A stretch of DNA of 64,000 nt from Methylobacterium sp. GXS13 (lineage in GTDB: Bacteria > Pseudomonadota > Alphaproteobacteria > Rhizobiales > Beijerinckiaceae): assembly GCF_001455965.1 (NCBI RefSeq), contig NZ_LKKO01000102.1, positions 1-64,000 on the forward strand, given 5' to 3'. A program made the translations under genes and the position numbers. Every line of letters begins with the position of its first letter. Within the stretch, counting starts at the first letter, position 1. Below are positions 53,475-63,201 of this stretch, in pieces. The notes beneath the pieces were generated by a model. The model did not search any database and had not been told where the DNA came from. It was given only the letters and a program-made list of their open reading frames with translations.

Positions 53475-54084
53475 ATGCCGGAGACTCGAGAGGCCCTCAC
53501 CGCCCGGATGGCCGACGCGATCCGCTTCCTGTCCCTCGACGCCATCGAGCCGGCGGGTGATGGGCATTCCGGCGCGCCGCTTGGCTGTGCAGAGATCGCG
53601 GTGGCGCTGTTCACACGTCACCTGAAGTGCAACCCAGCCGACCCGGAATGGCCGGACCGCGACCGCTTCGTGCTCTCGAACGGGCACGGCTCGATGCTGC
53701 TCTATGCTGCGCTTCATCTCGCCGGCTATGCCGGCCTGCCGATGGAGCGGATCCGGTGCTTCCGCGAGCTCGGCTCGCACACCCACGGCCATCCGGAGAT
53801 CGCCCCCGAGCTCGGCATCGAGGCGACCACCGGGCCCCTCGGGCAGGGCATCGCCAACGCCGTCGGCATGGCCGTGGCCGAGGCCAAGCTCGCCGCCACG
53901 TTCGGTCTCGATCTCGTCGATCACCGCACCTACGCGCTTCGGCTGGGACCGCTGGATCGGCGAGACGGGCGGCTTCGTCGGCATGACCGGCTTCGGCGCA
54001 TCCGGGGCGCCGGAAGCCCGATTTCGCCACTTCGGCATCACCGCCGAGGCGGTGGTGGAGGTGGCGCGGGCGCGTCTGACTTAG
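53475..54084 (+). pseudogene. Full-length-type transketolase reduced to both ends by internal deletion
   Basis: The first roughly 155 codons are the start of an ordinary one-chain transketolase ([60 protein letters not shown]). Just after DHRTYA (about 53935) a different frame takes up the extreme C-terminus of the same enzyme ([20 protein letters not shown], then [17 protein letters not shown]). About 450 internal codons, with the ThDP and catalytic residues, are gone. It cannot be active. Confidence 0.88.
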
Positions 54085-54098
54085 GGCGTCTCCGCCGG

Positions 54099-54257
54099 TC
54101 AGATCATCCCGGCGCCGCCGGTGCGCACGATGCGCGCGCGCTGCTCGGCATAGCGACCGTTGGCGACGCGCTTCAGCGCGCTTTCGAGGCGGTTCGCGAC
54201 CTGGCCGAGAAGCGAACGCTCAGCGCGAAAGCCAACGAGATACGCGAGGGTCGCCAT
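54099..54257 (-). CDS. Small hypothetical protein
   Basis: A 52-residue frame ([20 protein letters not shown], then RTGGAGMI) convergent with the transketolase remnant. Weak ribosome-binding site; family not recognised. Confidence 0.4.
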   Translation of the reverse strand: MATLAYLVGFRAERSLLGQVANRLESALKRVANGRYAEQRARIVRTGGAGMI

Positions 54258-54457
54258 CGTGCCTGATCCCGAACGAGGACCGGGCCATGCGCCCGGTTGC
54301 TGCGGTGCAATATGCGCCCGCCCGGGATTGCGTGTCAGGGAGGTCTCAAGTGGCCTGCCATGCAGAAAAGGCATGCAGAGGACACGGAATCTTCATCGGA
54401 TTGATCTGAGGACTATATCCGGCTCGTGCAGTGCAGCGAATGCAGTCGCCCGCGCCC

Positions 54458-56098
54458 TCACCGTTTGACAGCGGGACCTGCCTCGAGGAGTAGGCAATTC
54501 CGGGCTTCGAGTTCCTGGCGGATCGACTGCTTGGTGATCTTGCCGTAGCCGGATTTCGGCAATGCGTCCCAGAAGAACACCCGCTTCGGCAGTTTGTAGC
54601 GGGCGACCTCGCCGGAGAGCCATGCGATCAGCGCGGTCTCGGTGATTTCGGCCCCGGGACGGACGACGCAGACCGCCACGCCGATCTCGCCCCAGGCCGG
54701 GTCGGGTACGCCCAGAATCGCGGCCTCGGCGATGGCAGGGTGCCGCAGCAGCTTCTCCTCGGTCTCGCGCGGATACACGTTCGACCCGCCGGAGATGTAC
54801 ATGTCCGAGGCGCGGCCGGTAATGAACAAAAACCCTTCCGGGTCGAGGTGGCCGAGATCGCCGGTCCGGAACCAGCCGTTCCGGAACGCCGCCGCGTTGG
54901 CCTCCGGGTTGTCGTAGTAGCCTGCGAACACCGCCGGGCCGCAGACGCAGATCTCGCCGGTTTCGCCCGCCGGCAATTCCTGCCCTGCCCCGTCCTGAAT
55001 CTGCACCTGCATGCCGGTGCGCTCGAACCCGCAGGTGCCCACCTTCACCCCCGGCCCGTCCTCGGCGGCATGGAGACGTGGCGGCAGCACGGTGATGTTG
55101 CCGGTCACCTCGCCGAGCCCGAAATACTGGACCAGCACCGGCCCGAGCGCCCGTAGCGCCCGCTTCTGATCCTCCCGGTACATCGGCGCGCCAGCGTAGA
55201 TCACATGGCGCAGGCTGGTGTGATCGTGGGCCGCGACCGCCGGGTGCTCGGTGATGAGCTTCACGATGGTCGGCACCGTGAACAGATTGGTGATCCGCCA
55301 CCGCTCCACCAGGGACCAGACCTCCGCGGGGTCCAGGCGCGCGCCGCCGGTGAGCACCGTCTTCGCGCCGGCCGCGACTTGGGCGAGCTGATGGATGCCG
55401 GCGCCGTGCGAGAGCGGCGCGACGACCAGGGAGGCGTCGGCCTCGGTGGTGCCCGGCATCAGGTCGCAGAGATGGTTGGTGATGACGAAGGCCATCTGGC
55501 CGTGGGTGAGCACCGCCGCCTTCGGCCGGCCGGTGGTCCCCGAGGTAAAGAAGAACCAGCACGGATCGTCGTGCTCGACATCGGCGGTCGGGGCCGCCTC
55601 CCCCGCATGCGCGTCGACCAGGGCGTCGTAATCCAGCCCGAAGGTGGAGCCGCCGATCTCGAGCACGAGGCCCAGCACGGGTGCGGCCGCGCGGATCGCG
55701 GCGGCGTGGTCGGGGAACTCCGTGCCGCAGATCAGCGCCGCGGCGCCGCTGGCGCTGGCGAGATAGGCGACCTCCGCGGGCGTCTGCCGGAAATTCGTCG
55801 GCACCCAGACGGCGCCGAGTCGGAAACAGACGAACATCGATTCGAACAGCGGGTTGCCGTTGCGGGCCTGGACCAGCACCCGGTCGCCCTTGGTGACGCC
55901 GCGCGCCGCCAGCGCCGCCGCCATGGCGTCAACCCGGGCGTCGAGGGCGCCCCAGCTCCAACTCCGGTCGCCCCAGGCGAGGCCGATCGCGTCGGGCCAG
56001 CGGCGGGCCGCCCGGCGCAGAAAATGGGTGAGATTCATCACCCGCCGGGAATAGGGCGCGACGCCGCCGCGCGGCGCCGGCCCCGCCCGGCCGCTCAT
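54458..56098 (-). CDS. Acyl-CoA synthetase (AMP-dependent, ANL superfamily)
   Basis: A 546-residue ligase making acyl-CoA from a carboxylic acid, ATP and CoA. P-loop motif FFFTSGTTGRPKAAVLTHG, later YFGLGEVTGN, the hinge-region RTGDLGHLDPEGFLFITGRA and the catalytic Lys in LPKSGYGKITKQ. The ATG at 56098 overlaps the stop of the TRAP binding-protein gene (ATGA); a second ATG at 56038 gives a protein starting at the domain boundary. The coupling suggests it activates the acid the binding protein captures. Confidence 0.9.
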   Translation of the reverse strand: MSGRAGPAPRGGVAPYSRRVMNLTHFLRRAARRWPDAIGLAWGDRSWSWGALDARVDAMAAALAARGVTKGDRVLVQARNGNPLFESMFVCFRLGAVWVPTNFRQTPAEVAYLASASGAAALICGTEFPDHAAAIRAAAPVLGLVLEIGGSTFGLDYDALVDAHAGEAAPTADVEHDDPCWFFFTSGTTGRPKAAVLTHGQMAFVITNHLCDLMPGTTEADASLVVAPLSHGAGIHQLAQVAAGAKTVLTGGARLDPAEVWSLVERWRITNLFTVPTIVKLITEHPAVAAHDHTSLRHVIYAGAPMYREDQKRALRALGPVLVQYFGLGEVTGNITVLPPRLHAAEDGPGVKVGTCGFERTGMQVQIQDGAGQELPAGETGEICVCGPAVFAGYYDNPEANAAAFRNGWFRTGDLGHLDPEGFLFITGRASDMYISGGSNVYPRETEEKLLRHPAIAEAAILGVPDPAWGEIGVAVCVVRPGAEITETALIAWLSGEVARYKLPKRVFFWDALPKSGYGKITKQSIRQELEARNCLLLEAGPAVKR

Positions 56099-57126
56099 GC
56101 GAGCTTCCCGCAAGCCTTCTCCAGGAGGGACCACCCCTCCTCGCCGTACCGGCCTTTCCATTCGGCGTAGAAGCCGGCCTTGCGCAGCTTCTCGCGAAAG
56201 GGCTCCGGATCGGGCTTGTTGAACACGAGGCCGCCCTTGGTCAGGTCCTCCTGGAGGCTGGCATTGAGCTTGGCGACGTCGGCCCGCTCCTTCATCCCGG
56301 CCGCGTTGATGTGGCGGGCGACCATCGTGCGCAGGTCCTCGGGGATGCGCTCCCAGGCGCGGCGGTTCGCCAGGAACCAGTAGCCGTCCCACATGTGGTT
56401 GGTGAGCGAGCAGTATTTCTGCACCTCGTAGAACTTGGTCGTGGCGATCACCGCGAGCGGGTTCTCCTGGCCCTCGACGATCTTGGTCTGGAGGGCCGAG
56501 TAGGTCTCGTTCAGGTTGATCGAGGCGGGGGCGGCCTCGAACGCCCGGAACATCGAGGTCCAGAGCGGCGAGACCGGCACGCGGATCCGGAAGCCCTTGA
56601 AGTCGTCCGGTCTGGCGATCGCCCGGGTCGAGGAGGTGGTCTGGCGGTAGCCGTTGTCCCAGATCTTCTCCATGGCCACGAGGTTGGCCTTGGCGATCTG
56701 CTGGCGGACCCAGGCCCCCAGCTCTCCGTCCATCGCCGGCCAGACCGCGTAGTAATCTGGGAAGGCGTAGCCGATGCCGTTGATCGAGGCGTTGGGCACA
56801 AGCGTCGAGAGGATCAGCGGCGACATTGTGAAGAACTCGACGCTGCCGGAGCGCAGCTGGCTCAGCGTGTCGGTATCCGAGCCCAGCTGGCTCGTGGGGA
56901 AGATCTTGAGATCGAACCGGCCACCGCTCTCGACGCGCAACGCATCCGCCATCTCGCGGGCGCGGATGTTCATCGGGTGCGTGTCGGGCAGGTTGTTCGC
57001 GTATTTATAGGTGAAGTCGGCCCGTTGCGCCCGGGCCACGTGCGGGCTGGCCACCGTCCCGGCGAGGAGCGCCGTGGAACTCGCGGACAGGAACCGGCGA
57101 CGGGACAGGTGGAATGGCGACGACAT
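56095..57126 (-). CDS. dctP: TRAP transporter substrate-binding protein (DctP), second copy
   Basis: A 343-residue DctP homologue clearly paralogous to 50398-51414 (shared LGSDTDxLxQxRxGSVEFF, TSSTRxI, FKGFRIRVP and VEGQENPLAV blocks). Tat-type signal LSRRRFLSASSTALLAG. It has no permease genes of its own and is instead coupled to the acyl-CoA synthetase. It may use the DctQM protein encoded 3 kb away. Confidence 0.92.
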   Translation of the reverse strand: MSSPFHLSRRRFLSASSTALLAGTVASPHVARAQRADFTYKYANNLPDTHPMNIRAREMADALRVESGGRFDLKIFPTSQLGSDTDTLSQLRSGSVEFFTMSPLILSTLVPNASINGIGYAFPDYYAVWPAMDGELGAWVRQQIAKANLVAMEKIWDNGYRQTTSSTRAIARPDDFKGFRIRVPVSPLWTSMFRAFEAAPASINLNETYSALQTKIVEGQENPLAVIATTKFYEVQKYCSLTNHMWDGYWFLANRRAWERIPEDLRTMVARHINAAGMKERADVAKLNASLQEDLTKGGLVFNKPDPEPFREKLRKAGFYAEWKGRYGEEGWSLLEKACGKLA

Positions 57127-57777
57127 GGGCGGCCCTCTTGGTATGGGCCCGCGGGCCCTGCGTTTCCTCAGGGTCCACGTTCGTGCGCGGACTCTCTGCG
57201 TATTGAGGCTTCGATAGCCGCTGGCCGAAACCAGTCAACGGGGCGGTTTCGGCTCGGCTATCGGAGTGAGCGACTTGTCAGGGCGAGCGGGGTTGTCGAG
57301 CCAAGTGGAAGCGGCCGCCGGCGCGGCTGATCCCACCCCTGCGCAAGCGGGCTTCGCGTCGAGCGGGCCAAGCAACGGTTCGAGTTCGACAGATCGGCGG
57401 GCGAGGGTTCAGACTCAACTGGTGGGCTTGGTGGCCCCAGAGGCTAACGAACGCGCACTCGCCACCGCGCGGAGGAGCATAAAGCCAGGTCCTGGAACCA
57501 CGCCTACCGTGACGTTCCGCGGTCGTCTGCGAGCCAATGTCCGTCCTGGGAAGGTCCGCTTCCCGGCTGTCGACGCAGCAGAGATCTACGACTGGGTTGG
57601 GTGGATTTATGCCAGCCCGCTTCCGGGATGAACCAACGGAAGCGCGGACGATCGACATGTGCCGGGAACTGATCATCCGCTCCCGATCGGTCGGATCGAG
57701 GGTGATCGAGACGCACGTTGCGGTCAGGCACTTCGATCACCCCGTTGCATCCGACGTTCGTTGGGCGTGGCCAAACG
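57127..57777. other. Intergenic, no gene recognised
   Basis: About 650 bp between the second TRAP gene and the outer-membrane factor gene. Open frames on both strands lack credible starts and protein-like composition. Confidence 0.45.
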
Positions 57778-59394
57778 TCATGGAGCGACTGTGTCGATGT
57801 GCGTGATGTCGGATGCCGGGATCGAGACGCGCGACAGCACAGGCGGAGGCGTCGGACCGGGCGGAAAGGCAGTCTCCCACCCCCCGCCCAGAGCCTTGGA
57901 CAGGGCAACGAAGTCCGTGGAGATCGCCGCCGTCGCCTGGACGAGGCTGGTCTCGGCCTGCAGCACGGTCTGCGAGGCTTGGAGGACCGTGGTGAAGATC
58001 TCGACGCCTTGCGTGTAGCGCGCCCGAGACAGGGACAGCGCCTGTCGCGCGTCAGCCACCTGCCTAGCGAGGCGCGCCCGCCTCGCTTCGTCTCCCTTGA
58101 GCGACGCGAGCGCGTTGACGACGTCGTGCCAGCCCTGGAGGACCGCCTTCTGATAGGCGATCGCCGCCTCCTGCTGTCTGGCACGCTGAAGCACGAGGTT
58201 CGATCGCAACCGGCCGCCCTCGAACAACGGGATCGAGATCGACGGGCCCACGTTCATGTATTGCAGGGACGAACCGCGGAAGATCTTGCCCGGATCGACC
58301 GCGTTCACGGTCGGGCTCGCACTCAGCGTCACGGTCGGGAAGAACTGCGCTTCGGCGACCCCGATCTCGGCGACGGCGGAATGGAGATTCGCTTCCGCCC
58401 GCCGAATGTCGGGTCGACGCAGGACCAGGCTCGACGGCAACCCCACCGGCACGCGCGGCGGTACTGGCGGGATCGACCGACCGGTCACAAGCTCCTGCGA
58501 CAGGGCGAGCGGTGGCTCGCCCAGCAGCAGCGAGATCGCGTTGATCTGCTGGATCTCCTGTTGCTGGAGCTGTGGCAACTGCGCCTTGATCGCCTCGACC
58601 TGCTGGGCCGCGTTGGCCGTGTCGAGGCCGCTGACGAGGCCCTTCTGCTGGCGGATCCGAACCACGTCGAGAATTTGCTCGTTGACCTGGATGTTCGCCA
58701 GATCGATCCGGATCTGCTCCTGGGTGCCGCGGAGCTGCACGTAGTCACGCGCCAGTTCGGCCTGACTGGAGACCAGCGCGTCGCGTCGCTGCTCCGCCGA
58801 CGCGTCGGCCTGTGCCTGTGCGGATTCGACGGATCGGCGGACGCGGCCCCAGAGATCGAGTTCCCAGGACGCATCGAAGCCGAGGGTGTAGCTCTCGAAC
58901 CCGTTCGTCAGCGGCGCGGTCAGGCTGCCGCTGGACGTGGCTGAGGTTCCGCTCCCGGAGGCGCCGCCGAGGGAACTCGACAGCAGCCCGATCGTGCCGT
59001 TCTTGCTGAACTGCTGCCGGTAGGCATTGCCCTGACCGTTGAGCATCGGCAGCCCGGCGGCGGCCGCGGTGCCGAGCTGTGCCCTGCTCTCGAACAGGCG
59101 CGCCGTGGCGGTCTGCACATCGAGGTTCTGCGACGCGACGCGGTCTTCGAGCTGCGCCAGGATCGGATCGCGGAAGGCGAGCCACCACGCCACCGCCGGC
59201 TCCGCCTCGCTGGTGCGCGCCAGGAGCGGGAGCGGCGTCCGAGTTTCAAGGCCGGTGTCGAGGTAGTCGCTCGACTCCGTGATCGTCGGGGCGGGGGGCA
59301 TGAAATCCGGACCGACCGTGCAACCGGCCAGCCCGAGTCCGACGGTCGCGAGGGCCGCGCAGCCACGTTGCCGATGGTGTCGACGGAGAGCCAT
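57778..59394 (-). CDS. Outer-membrane efflux factor (NodT/TolC family lipoprotein)
   Basis: A 538-residue outer-membrane channel. Lipoprotein signal with lipobox GLAGC, then CTVGPDFMPPAP, the NodT-family start. Two TolC-type repeats follow (SAQAQADASAEQRRDALVSS; LRSNLVLQRARQQEAAIAYQ). It is the last gene of the emrA-emrB-like operon, one base after the pump gene, and forms the exit channel of that tripartite pump. Confidence 0.92.
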   Translation of the reverse strand: MALRRHHRQRGCAALATVGLGLAGCTVGPDFMPPAPTITESSDYLDTGLETRTPLPLLARTSEAEPAVAWWLAFRDPILAQLEDRVASQNLDVQTATARLFESRAQLGTAAAAGLPMLNGQGNAYRQQFSKNGTIGLLSSSLGGASGSGTSATSSGSLTAPLTNGFESYTLGFDASWELDLWGRVRRSVESAQAQADASAEQRRDALVSSQAELARDYVQLRGTQEQIRIDLANIQVNEQILDVVRIRQQKGLVSGLDTANAAQQVEAIKAQLPQLQQQEIQQINAISLLLGEPPLALSQELVTGRSIPPVPPRVPVGLPSSLVLRRPDIRRAEANLHSAVAEIGVAEAQFFPTVTLSASPTVNAVDPGKIFRGSSLQYMNVGPSISIPLFEGGRLRSNLVLQRARQQEAAIAYQKAVLQGWHDVVNALASLKGDEARRARLARQVADARQALSLSRARYTQGVEIFTTVLQASQTVLQAETSLVQATAAISTDFVALSKALGGGWETAFPPGPTPPPVLSRVSIPASDITHIDTVAP

Positions 59395-59395
59395 G

Positions 59396-60970
59396 TCAGT
59401 GTCCTCCGCCGCCGCCTTGCGCGGTCTTGGCCGAGATCAGGAAGCAGAGCGGCACGACGAGGAAGGCTATCACCGCCGTGTATTGAAAGACGTTGCCGTA
59501 CGCCAGGATCTGCGCCTGCTTCATGTAGGTCTGGTAGGTGTGGGCGATGGCCTGCTGGTGCACGACGGACGCGGCGCGGCCCAGCGACCGGAGGGTGTGC
59601 TCGCTCTCCTGGATCAGCGTGTTGTAGCCCTGCCGGAGCGGCGTCATGAAACCCGACAGGTGAGCTTGGTCGGATTGCGTCCGCTCCGTTACGGCAGCCG
59701 TGGACAGCGAAATCCCCAGCGATCCGAACACGTTGCGGAACATCGAGAAGAGCGCCGCGCCGTCGCTTCGGTATTTCTGGGGCAGGGTCAGGTAGGCGAT
59801 GGTCGAGATCGGCACGAACAGGAAGCCCAGCGCGGCCGTCTGCAAGGAACGCATGAGCACCAGCGTCCTGAAGTCGATGTCGGGGGAAAGCTTGCTCGAA
59901 TACATGAGCGCAGTCCCCATCAGGGCGAAGCCGAACATGACGATGTAGCGGGTCTGCACGACCTTCATGAGTTGTCCGACGATCGGGATCAGGATGATCA
60001 CCACGACCCCGCCCGGCGAGAGGATCAGGCCGGACTGCAGGGCCGGGTAGCCGAGCACGTTTTGGGCGAACTGTGGGATGATGACCGCGCTCGCGTACAG
60101 GGCGAACCCCATGGCACCGATGAGGACGCAGCCCATGGCGAAGTTCTTGTCCTTGAAGACCTCCAGGTCGATGATCGGCTTCCGGGCGGTCAGCAGCCAG
60201 CAGATCGCCCCGAAGGTGCCGAGGAAGCCCAGGACCCCCATGGTGCGTATGAACGGCGAACCGAACCAGCCATCGTCCTCGCCGCGGTCGATCATGATCT
60301 GCATGCAACCGATGCCGATCACGATGAGGGATAGACCGATATAGTCGATGCCGCGCTTGGTCTTGCGCTTCTCCGTCTCCGAGGGCGGGTCCTGCACCAG
60401 GACGCCATTGGCGATGACCGCCACGATCCCGACGGGCACGTTGACGAAGAAGATCCAGCGCCAGTCGAGGTGCTCCACGAGGTAGCCACCGAGCGTCGGC
60501 CCGAGGACGGGGGCCACGATGGTGGCCACAGCAGTGACCCCGAAAGCCGCCCCACGCTTGGACGGCGGGAACGTGTCGAGGATGATCGCCTGCTGGCTCG
60601 GCTGCAGTCCGCCTCCGAAGAAGCCCTGCATCAGGCGGAAGACGATGATCTGCCCGAGGCTCTGCGAGATGCCGCATAGGAACGACGACACCGTGAACAT
60701 CCCGATGCAGATCAGGAAATAGCGCTTGCGCCCGATCGTGTCCGAGAGCCAGCCCGCGATGGTCAGCACGATGCCGTTTGCGACGAGGTAGGCGGTGAGC
60801 GTGTAGGTCGCCTCGTCGCTCGATGCGGCGAGCGAGCCGGCGATGTACGGTAGGGCGACGTTGACGATGGTGGTGTCCAGGATCTCCATGAACGCCGCCA
60901 ACGTGACCGCGATGGCGATCAGCCAGGGGTTGTAGGCCGGCTTCCAGCCTTGGTTCTGGTCCTGGCTCAT
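59396..60970 (-). CDS. emrB: MFS drug:H+ antiporter, 14-TM DHA2 family (EmrB-like)
   Basis: A 524-residue inner-membrane transporter. TM1 motif AAFMEILDTTIVNVALPYIA (DHA2 motif D1), motif A GWLSDTIGRKRYF and motif C VAPVLGPTLGGYL are visible, and about 14 TM segments are present. It exports drugs or small acids with EmrA and the outer-membrane factor. The ATG overlaps the emrA-like stop codon (ATGA). Confidence 0.93.
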   Translation of the reverse strand: MSQDQNQGWKPAYNPWLIAIAVTLAAFMEILDTTIVNVALPYIAGSLAASSDEATYTLTAYLVANGIVLTIAGWLSDTIGRKRYFLICIGMFTVSSFLCGISQSLGQIIVFRLMQGFFGGGLQPSQQAIILDTFPPSKRGAAFGVTAVATIVAPVLGPTLGGYLVEHLDWRWIFFVNVPVGIVAVIANGVLVQDPPSETEKRKTKRGIDYIGLSLIVIGIGCMQIMIDRGEDDGWFGSPFIRTMGVLGFLGTFGAICWLLTARKPIIDLEVFKDKNFAMGCVLIGAMGFALYASAVIIPQFAQNVLGYPALQSGLILSPGGVVVIILIPIVGQLMKVVQTRYIVMFGFALMGTALMYSSKLSPDIDFRTLVLMRSLQTAALGFLFVPISTIAYLTLPQKYRSDGAALFSMFRNVFGSLGISLSTAAVTERTQSDQAHLSGFMTPLRQGYNTLIQESEHTLRSLGRAASVVHQQAIAHTYQTYMKQAQILAYGNVFQYTAVIAFLVVPLCFLISAKTAQGGGGGH

Positions 60971-62403
60971 TTGAGCAGCACCGTCGGCTCGACGCTGATG
61001 CCCAAGGGTAGCGGCTCGTCCTTCCTGAGTCCGGAATCGATCACGATCTTCACTGGCACCCGCTGGACGATCTTGATGAAGTTGCCGGTGGCGTTCTCGG
61101 CCGGGAAGGCCGAGAACTTCGAGCCGGAGCCGCGCTGGATCGAGTCGACATGGCCGTGCAGGTCGAGGTCGGGATAGGCGTCCACCGTGATGGTGACCTG
61201 CTGACCGGGCCGCATGCCGTCGAGTTCGGTCTCCTTGTAGTTGGCCGTGATCCAGGCATCCGTGGTGACCAGGGACATGACCTGCTGGCCGGCCGTGAGG
61301 TAGTCGCCGACATTGACGTTGCGCTTCGTGACCCAGCCATCCTGGGGCGCGCGAACTACGCTCCACTCGACATTGAGGATGGCTTGGTCGAGCTGGCCCT
61401 TGGCCTGCTCCGCCTGTCCTTGCAACTGATCGACCTGCTGCTCGGACTGGCCGATGTTCTGCTGGACCGGCATGGCCTGGACGACGCGGGCCTCGGCCTG
61501 CTCGACCTGCGCCTTCGCCTGCTGGTAGTTCGACGCCGTGGTGTCCACGTCCTGCTGTGTGGTCGCCAGTTTGGGCAGGCTCTTCTGTCGGTCGTAGTTC
61601 GCCTGCTGCAAGGCGAGGTTGGCCCGTGCCGAGGCGAGGTTCGCCTGAGCGAGTTGGAGCGCGGCCGGAAAGTTCTTCCTGGCGATCTCGACGCCAAGTT
61701 TTTGGTTGGCGACCTGCGCCTTGTTGGCGTCGAGCTGACCTTGGGCCTGCTCCTGCCGATAGACGTACTGTCGGGGATCGATGCGGAACAGCGGGTCGCC
61801 CTTGCGGACGAACTGGTTGTCGGTCACGTCCAGGGCGACCACCTGCCCGGCGACTTGCGGCGCGACCGTGACGATATTGCCATCGGTATAGGCATCATCG
61901 GTCGTGGCCTTGCCGCGGGTAGACAGCCAGAAGTAGAGCCCGCCGCCGATCATCAGCAGAACCACGAGAGCGGCGATGCCGATCACCAGCGGTCGCCGCT
62001 TTTTGCGCTTGTTGGCGTCCTGATCCTCGCCGGCATCCCGCTTGTTAGAGCCTTGCTCCGGTGTATCGTCCCGCCGCTTCGGTTTCCTGTCTCGACCGCG
62101 CTCTCCGTTGCGCTCGTGCCGATCCGAGCCGTCGTACTCGGAGCGGTCGTCGCCCGAGGAGGTCCGACGCCTTCGGTCCTCGGCAGGATCGTCGTACTCG
62201 ATGTCCCGATAGCCATCGGAACGAGGCTGCCGATCGTCCGGAGCCGAGCGCTCACTTCGGTCGGTGTCCCGACGTCCGCCGGCATCGGGCGCGCCGGACC
62301 GTGAGCGCCCCCGGTCGTCAGCTCCGGACCCGACATCGAGATAATCGCGCCGGCTGCGTGAGCGGTCATACGGGCGGGAACGGCTATCCGCGTCGTCGGT
62401 CAT
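60967..62403 (-). CDS. emrA: EmrA-like adaptor with long charged N-terminal extension
   Basis: A 478-residue HlyD-family membrane fusion protein. Residues 138-160 form the membrane anchor (LVIGIAALVVLLMIGGGLYF). The lipoyl halves and coiled coil follow (ATTDDAYTDGNIVTVAPQVA; SVVRAPQDGWVTKRNVNVGD). EmrA usually has 10-25 residues before the anchor; here about 137 Arg/Asp/Ser/Gly-rich residues precede it and must lie in the cytoplasm. First gene of the pump operon, divergent from the TetR regulator. Confidence 0.9.
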   Translation of the reverse strand: MTDDADSRSRPYDRSRSRRDYLDVGSGADDRGRSRSGAPDAGGRRDTDRSERSAPDDRQPRSDGYRDIEYDDPAEDRRRRTSSGDDRSEYDGSDRHERNGERGRDRKPKRRDDTPEQGSNKRDAGEDQDANKRKKRRPLVIGIAALVVLLMIGGGLYFWLSTRGKATTDDAYTDGNIVTVAPQVAGQVVALDVTDNQFVRKGDPLFRIDPRQYVYRQEQAQGQLDANKAQVANQKLGVEIARKNFPAALQLAQANLASARANLALQQANYDRQKSLPKLATTQQDVDTTASNYQQAKAQVEQAEARVVQAMPVQQNIGQSEQQVDQLQGQAEQAKGQLDQAILNVEWSVVRAPQDGWVTKRNVNVGDYLTAGQQVMSLVTTDAWITANYKETELDGMRPGQQVTITVDAYPDLDLHGHVDSIQRGSGSKFSAFPAENATGNFIKIVQRVPVKIVIDSGLRKDEPLPLGISVEPTVLLK

Positions 62404-62529
62404 GGATGGAGCTTGGAACCTTATCGACGGCGTGGTCTGGCGGAACACTAGGTCGCGCGACCGGCTTGCCTTATGGATGGCCGGCACAACCGAACCCGGC
62501 GGTTCGGATAAGCGCGGGTGAACCGATCG
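62404..62529. promoter_or_regulatory. Divergent promoter region emrA / tetR
   Basis: About 125 bp between the pump operon and the TetR-family gene. TetR regulators normally bind such a region. Candidate palindromes (ACCGAACCCGGCGGTTCGGA near 62490-62509; CCGAAC pairs with GTTCGG) are visible. Confidence 0.5.
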
Positions 62530-63201
62530 ATGTCAAGCGCCGCGGTTGTCGACCAAAAGATGCCGCGCGGGCCCATCCCACGCGGCGCGCGGCGACGTGG
62601 GGAGATCGCTCGGGCCGCCGAGCAGGTATTCCTGCAGTATGGCTTTGCCGACACGACCATGAAGATGGTCGCTCTAGCCGCAGGTGCATCCAAGGAGACG
62701 CTCTATCGCCACTTCGGCAGCAAGGAAGATCTGTTTTTAGAAATCGTGAACAACCGAAATAACGAGGTCAGACAGACACTCGATGCGGAGCTTGAGAGCG
62801 ATCGACCCATTCCGATCATCTTGCGATCCGTGGGTATCTCGCTGCTGGAATGCATGTGCAGCCCCACGGTCGTAGCACTCGCTCGCATCATCGTGAACGA
62901 GACACCCCGGTATCCGGCACTCGGGGATGCCTTCTACGCGATGGCCCCCGGTCGCACGCTTCAGAAGCTCACCCGTTATCTCACGGACGCCAAAGCCCGG
63001 GGGGAGTTCGTCGGCGACGCACCGGGGTTGGCTGCAGAGATCTACACCGGGAGCGTCGTGGGCAAGTTCGTCCCGCTGATGCTGTTCACTCCGCACTCCT
63101 TCGCCATCGATCGAGCGCAGATCGAAGCACATGTCGACGAGGTGGTGCGAACATTCTCGAAGTCGTACGTCGCCCGGCGTCGAACGCGGTCATCCGGATG
63201 A
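62530..63201 (+). CDS. TetR/AcrR-family transcriptional regulator
   Basis: A 223-residue regulator. The N-terminal helix-turn-helix (GEIARAAEQVFLQYGFADTT, then KETLYRHFGSKEDLFLEIV) is typical of TetR. The C-terminal ligand domain is of the AcrR/TetR_C type. Divergent orientation predicts it represses the EmrAB-like pump operon and itself, released by a pump substrate. A GTG start at 62518 is also possible. Confidence 0.9.
   Translation: MSSAAVVDQKMPRGPIPRGARRRGEIARAAEQVFLQYGFADTTMKMVALAAGASKETLYRHFGSKEDLFLEIVNNRNNEVRQTLDAELESDRPIPIILRSVGISLLECMCSPTVVALARIIVNETPRYPALGDAFYAMAPGRTLQKLTRYLTDAKARGEFVGDAPGLAAEIYTGSVVGKFVPLMLFTPHSFAIDRAQIEAHVDEVVRTFSKSYVARRRTRSSG

Noticed and set aside
58920-60677. 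A 585-codon minus-strand frame overlapping the emrB-like gene in another phase
   Set aside because: The in-phase product with 14 TM segments and MFS motifs is clearly the real gene; this frame is Arg/His-rich noise.
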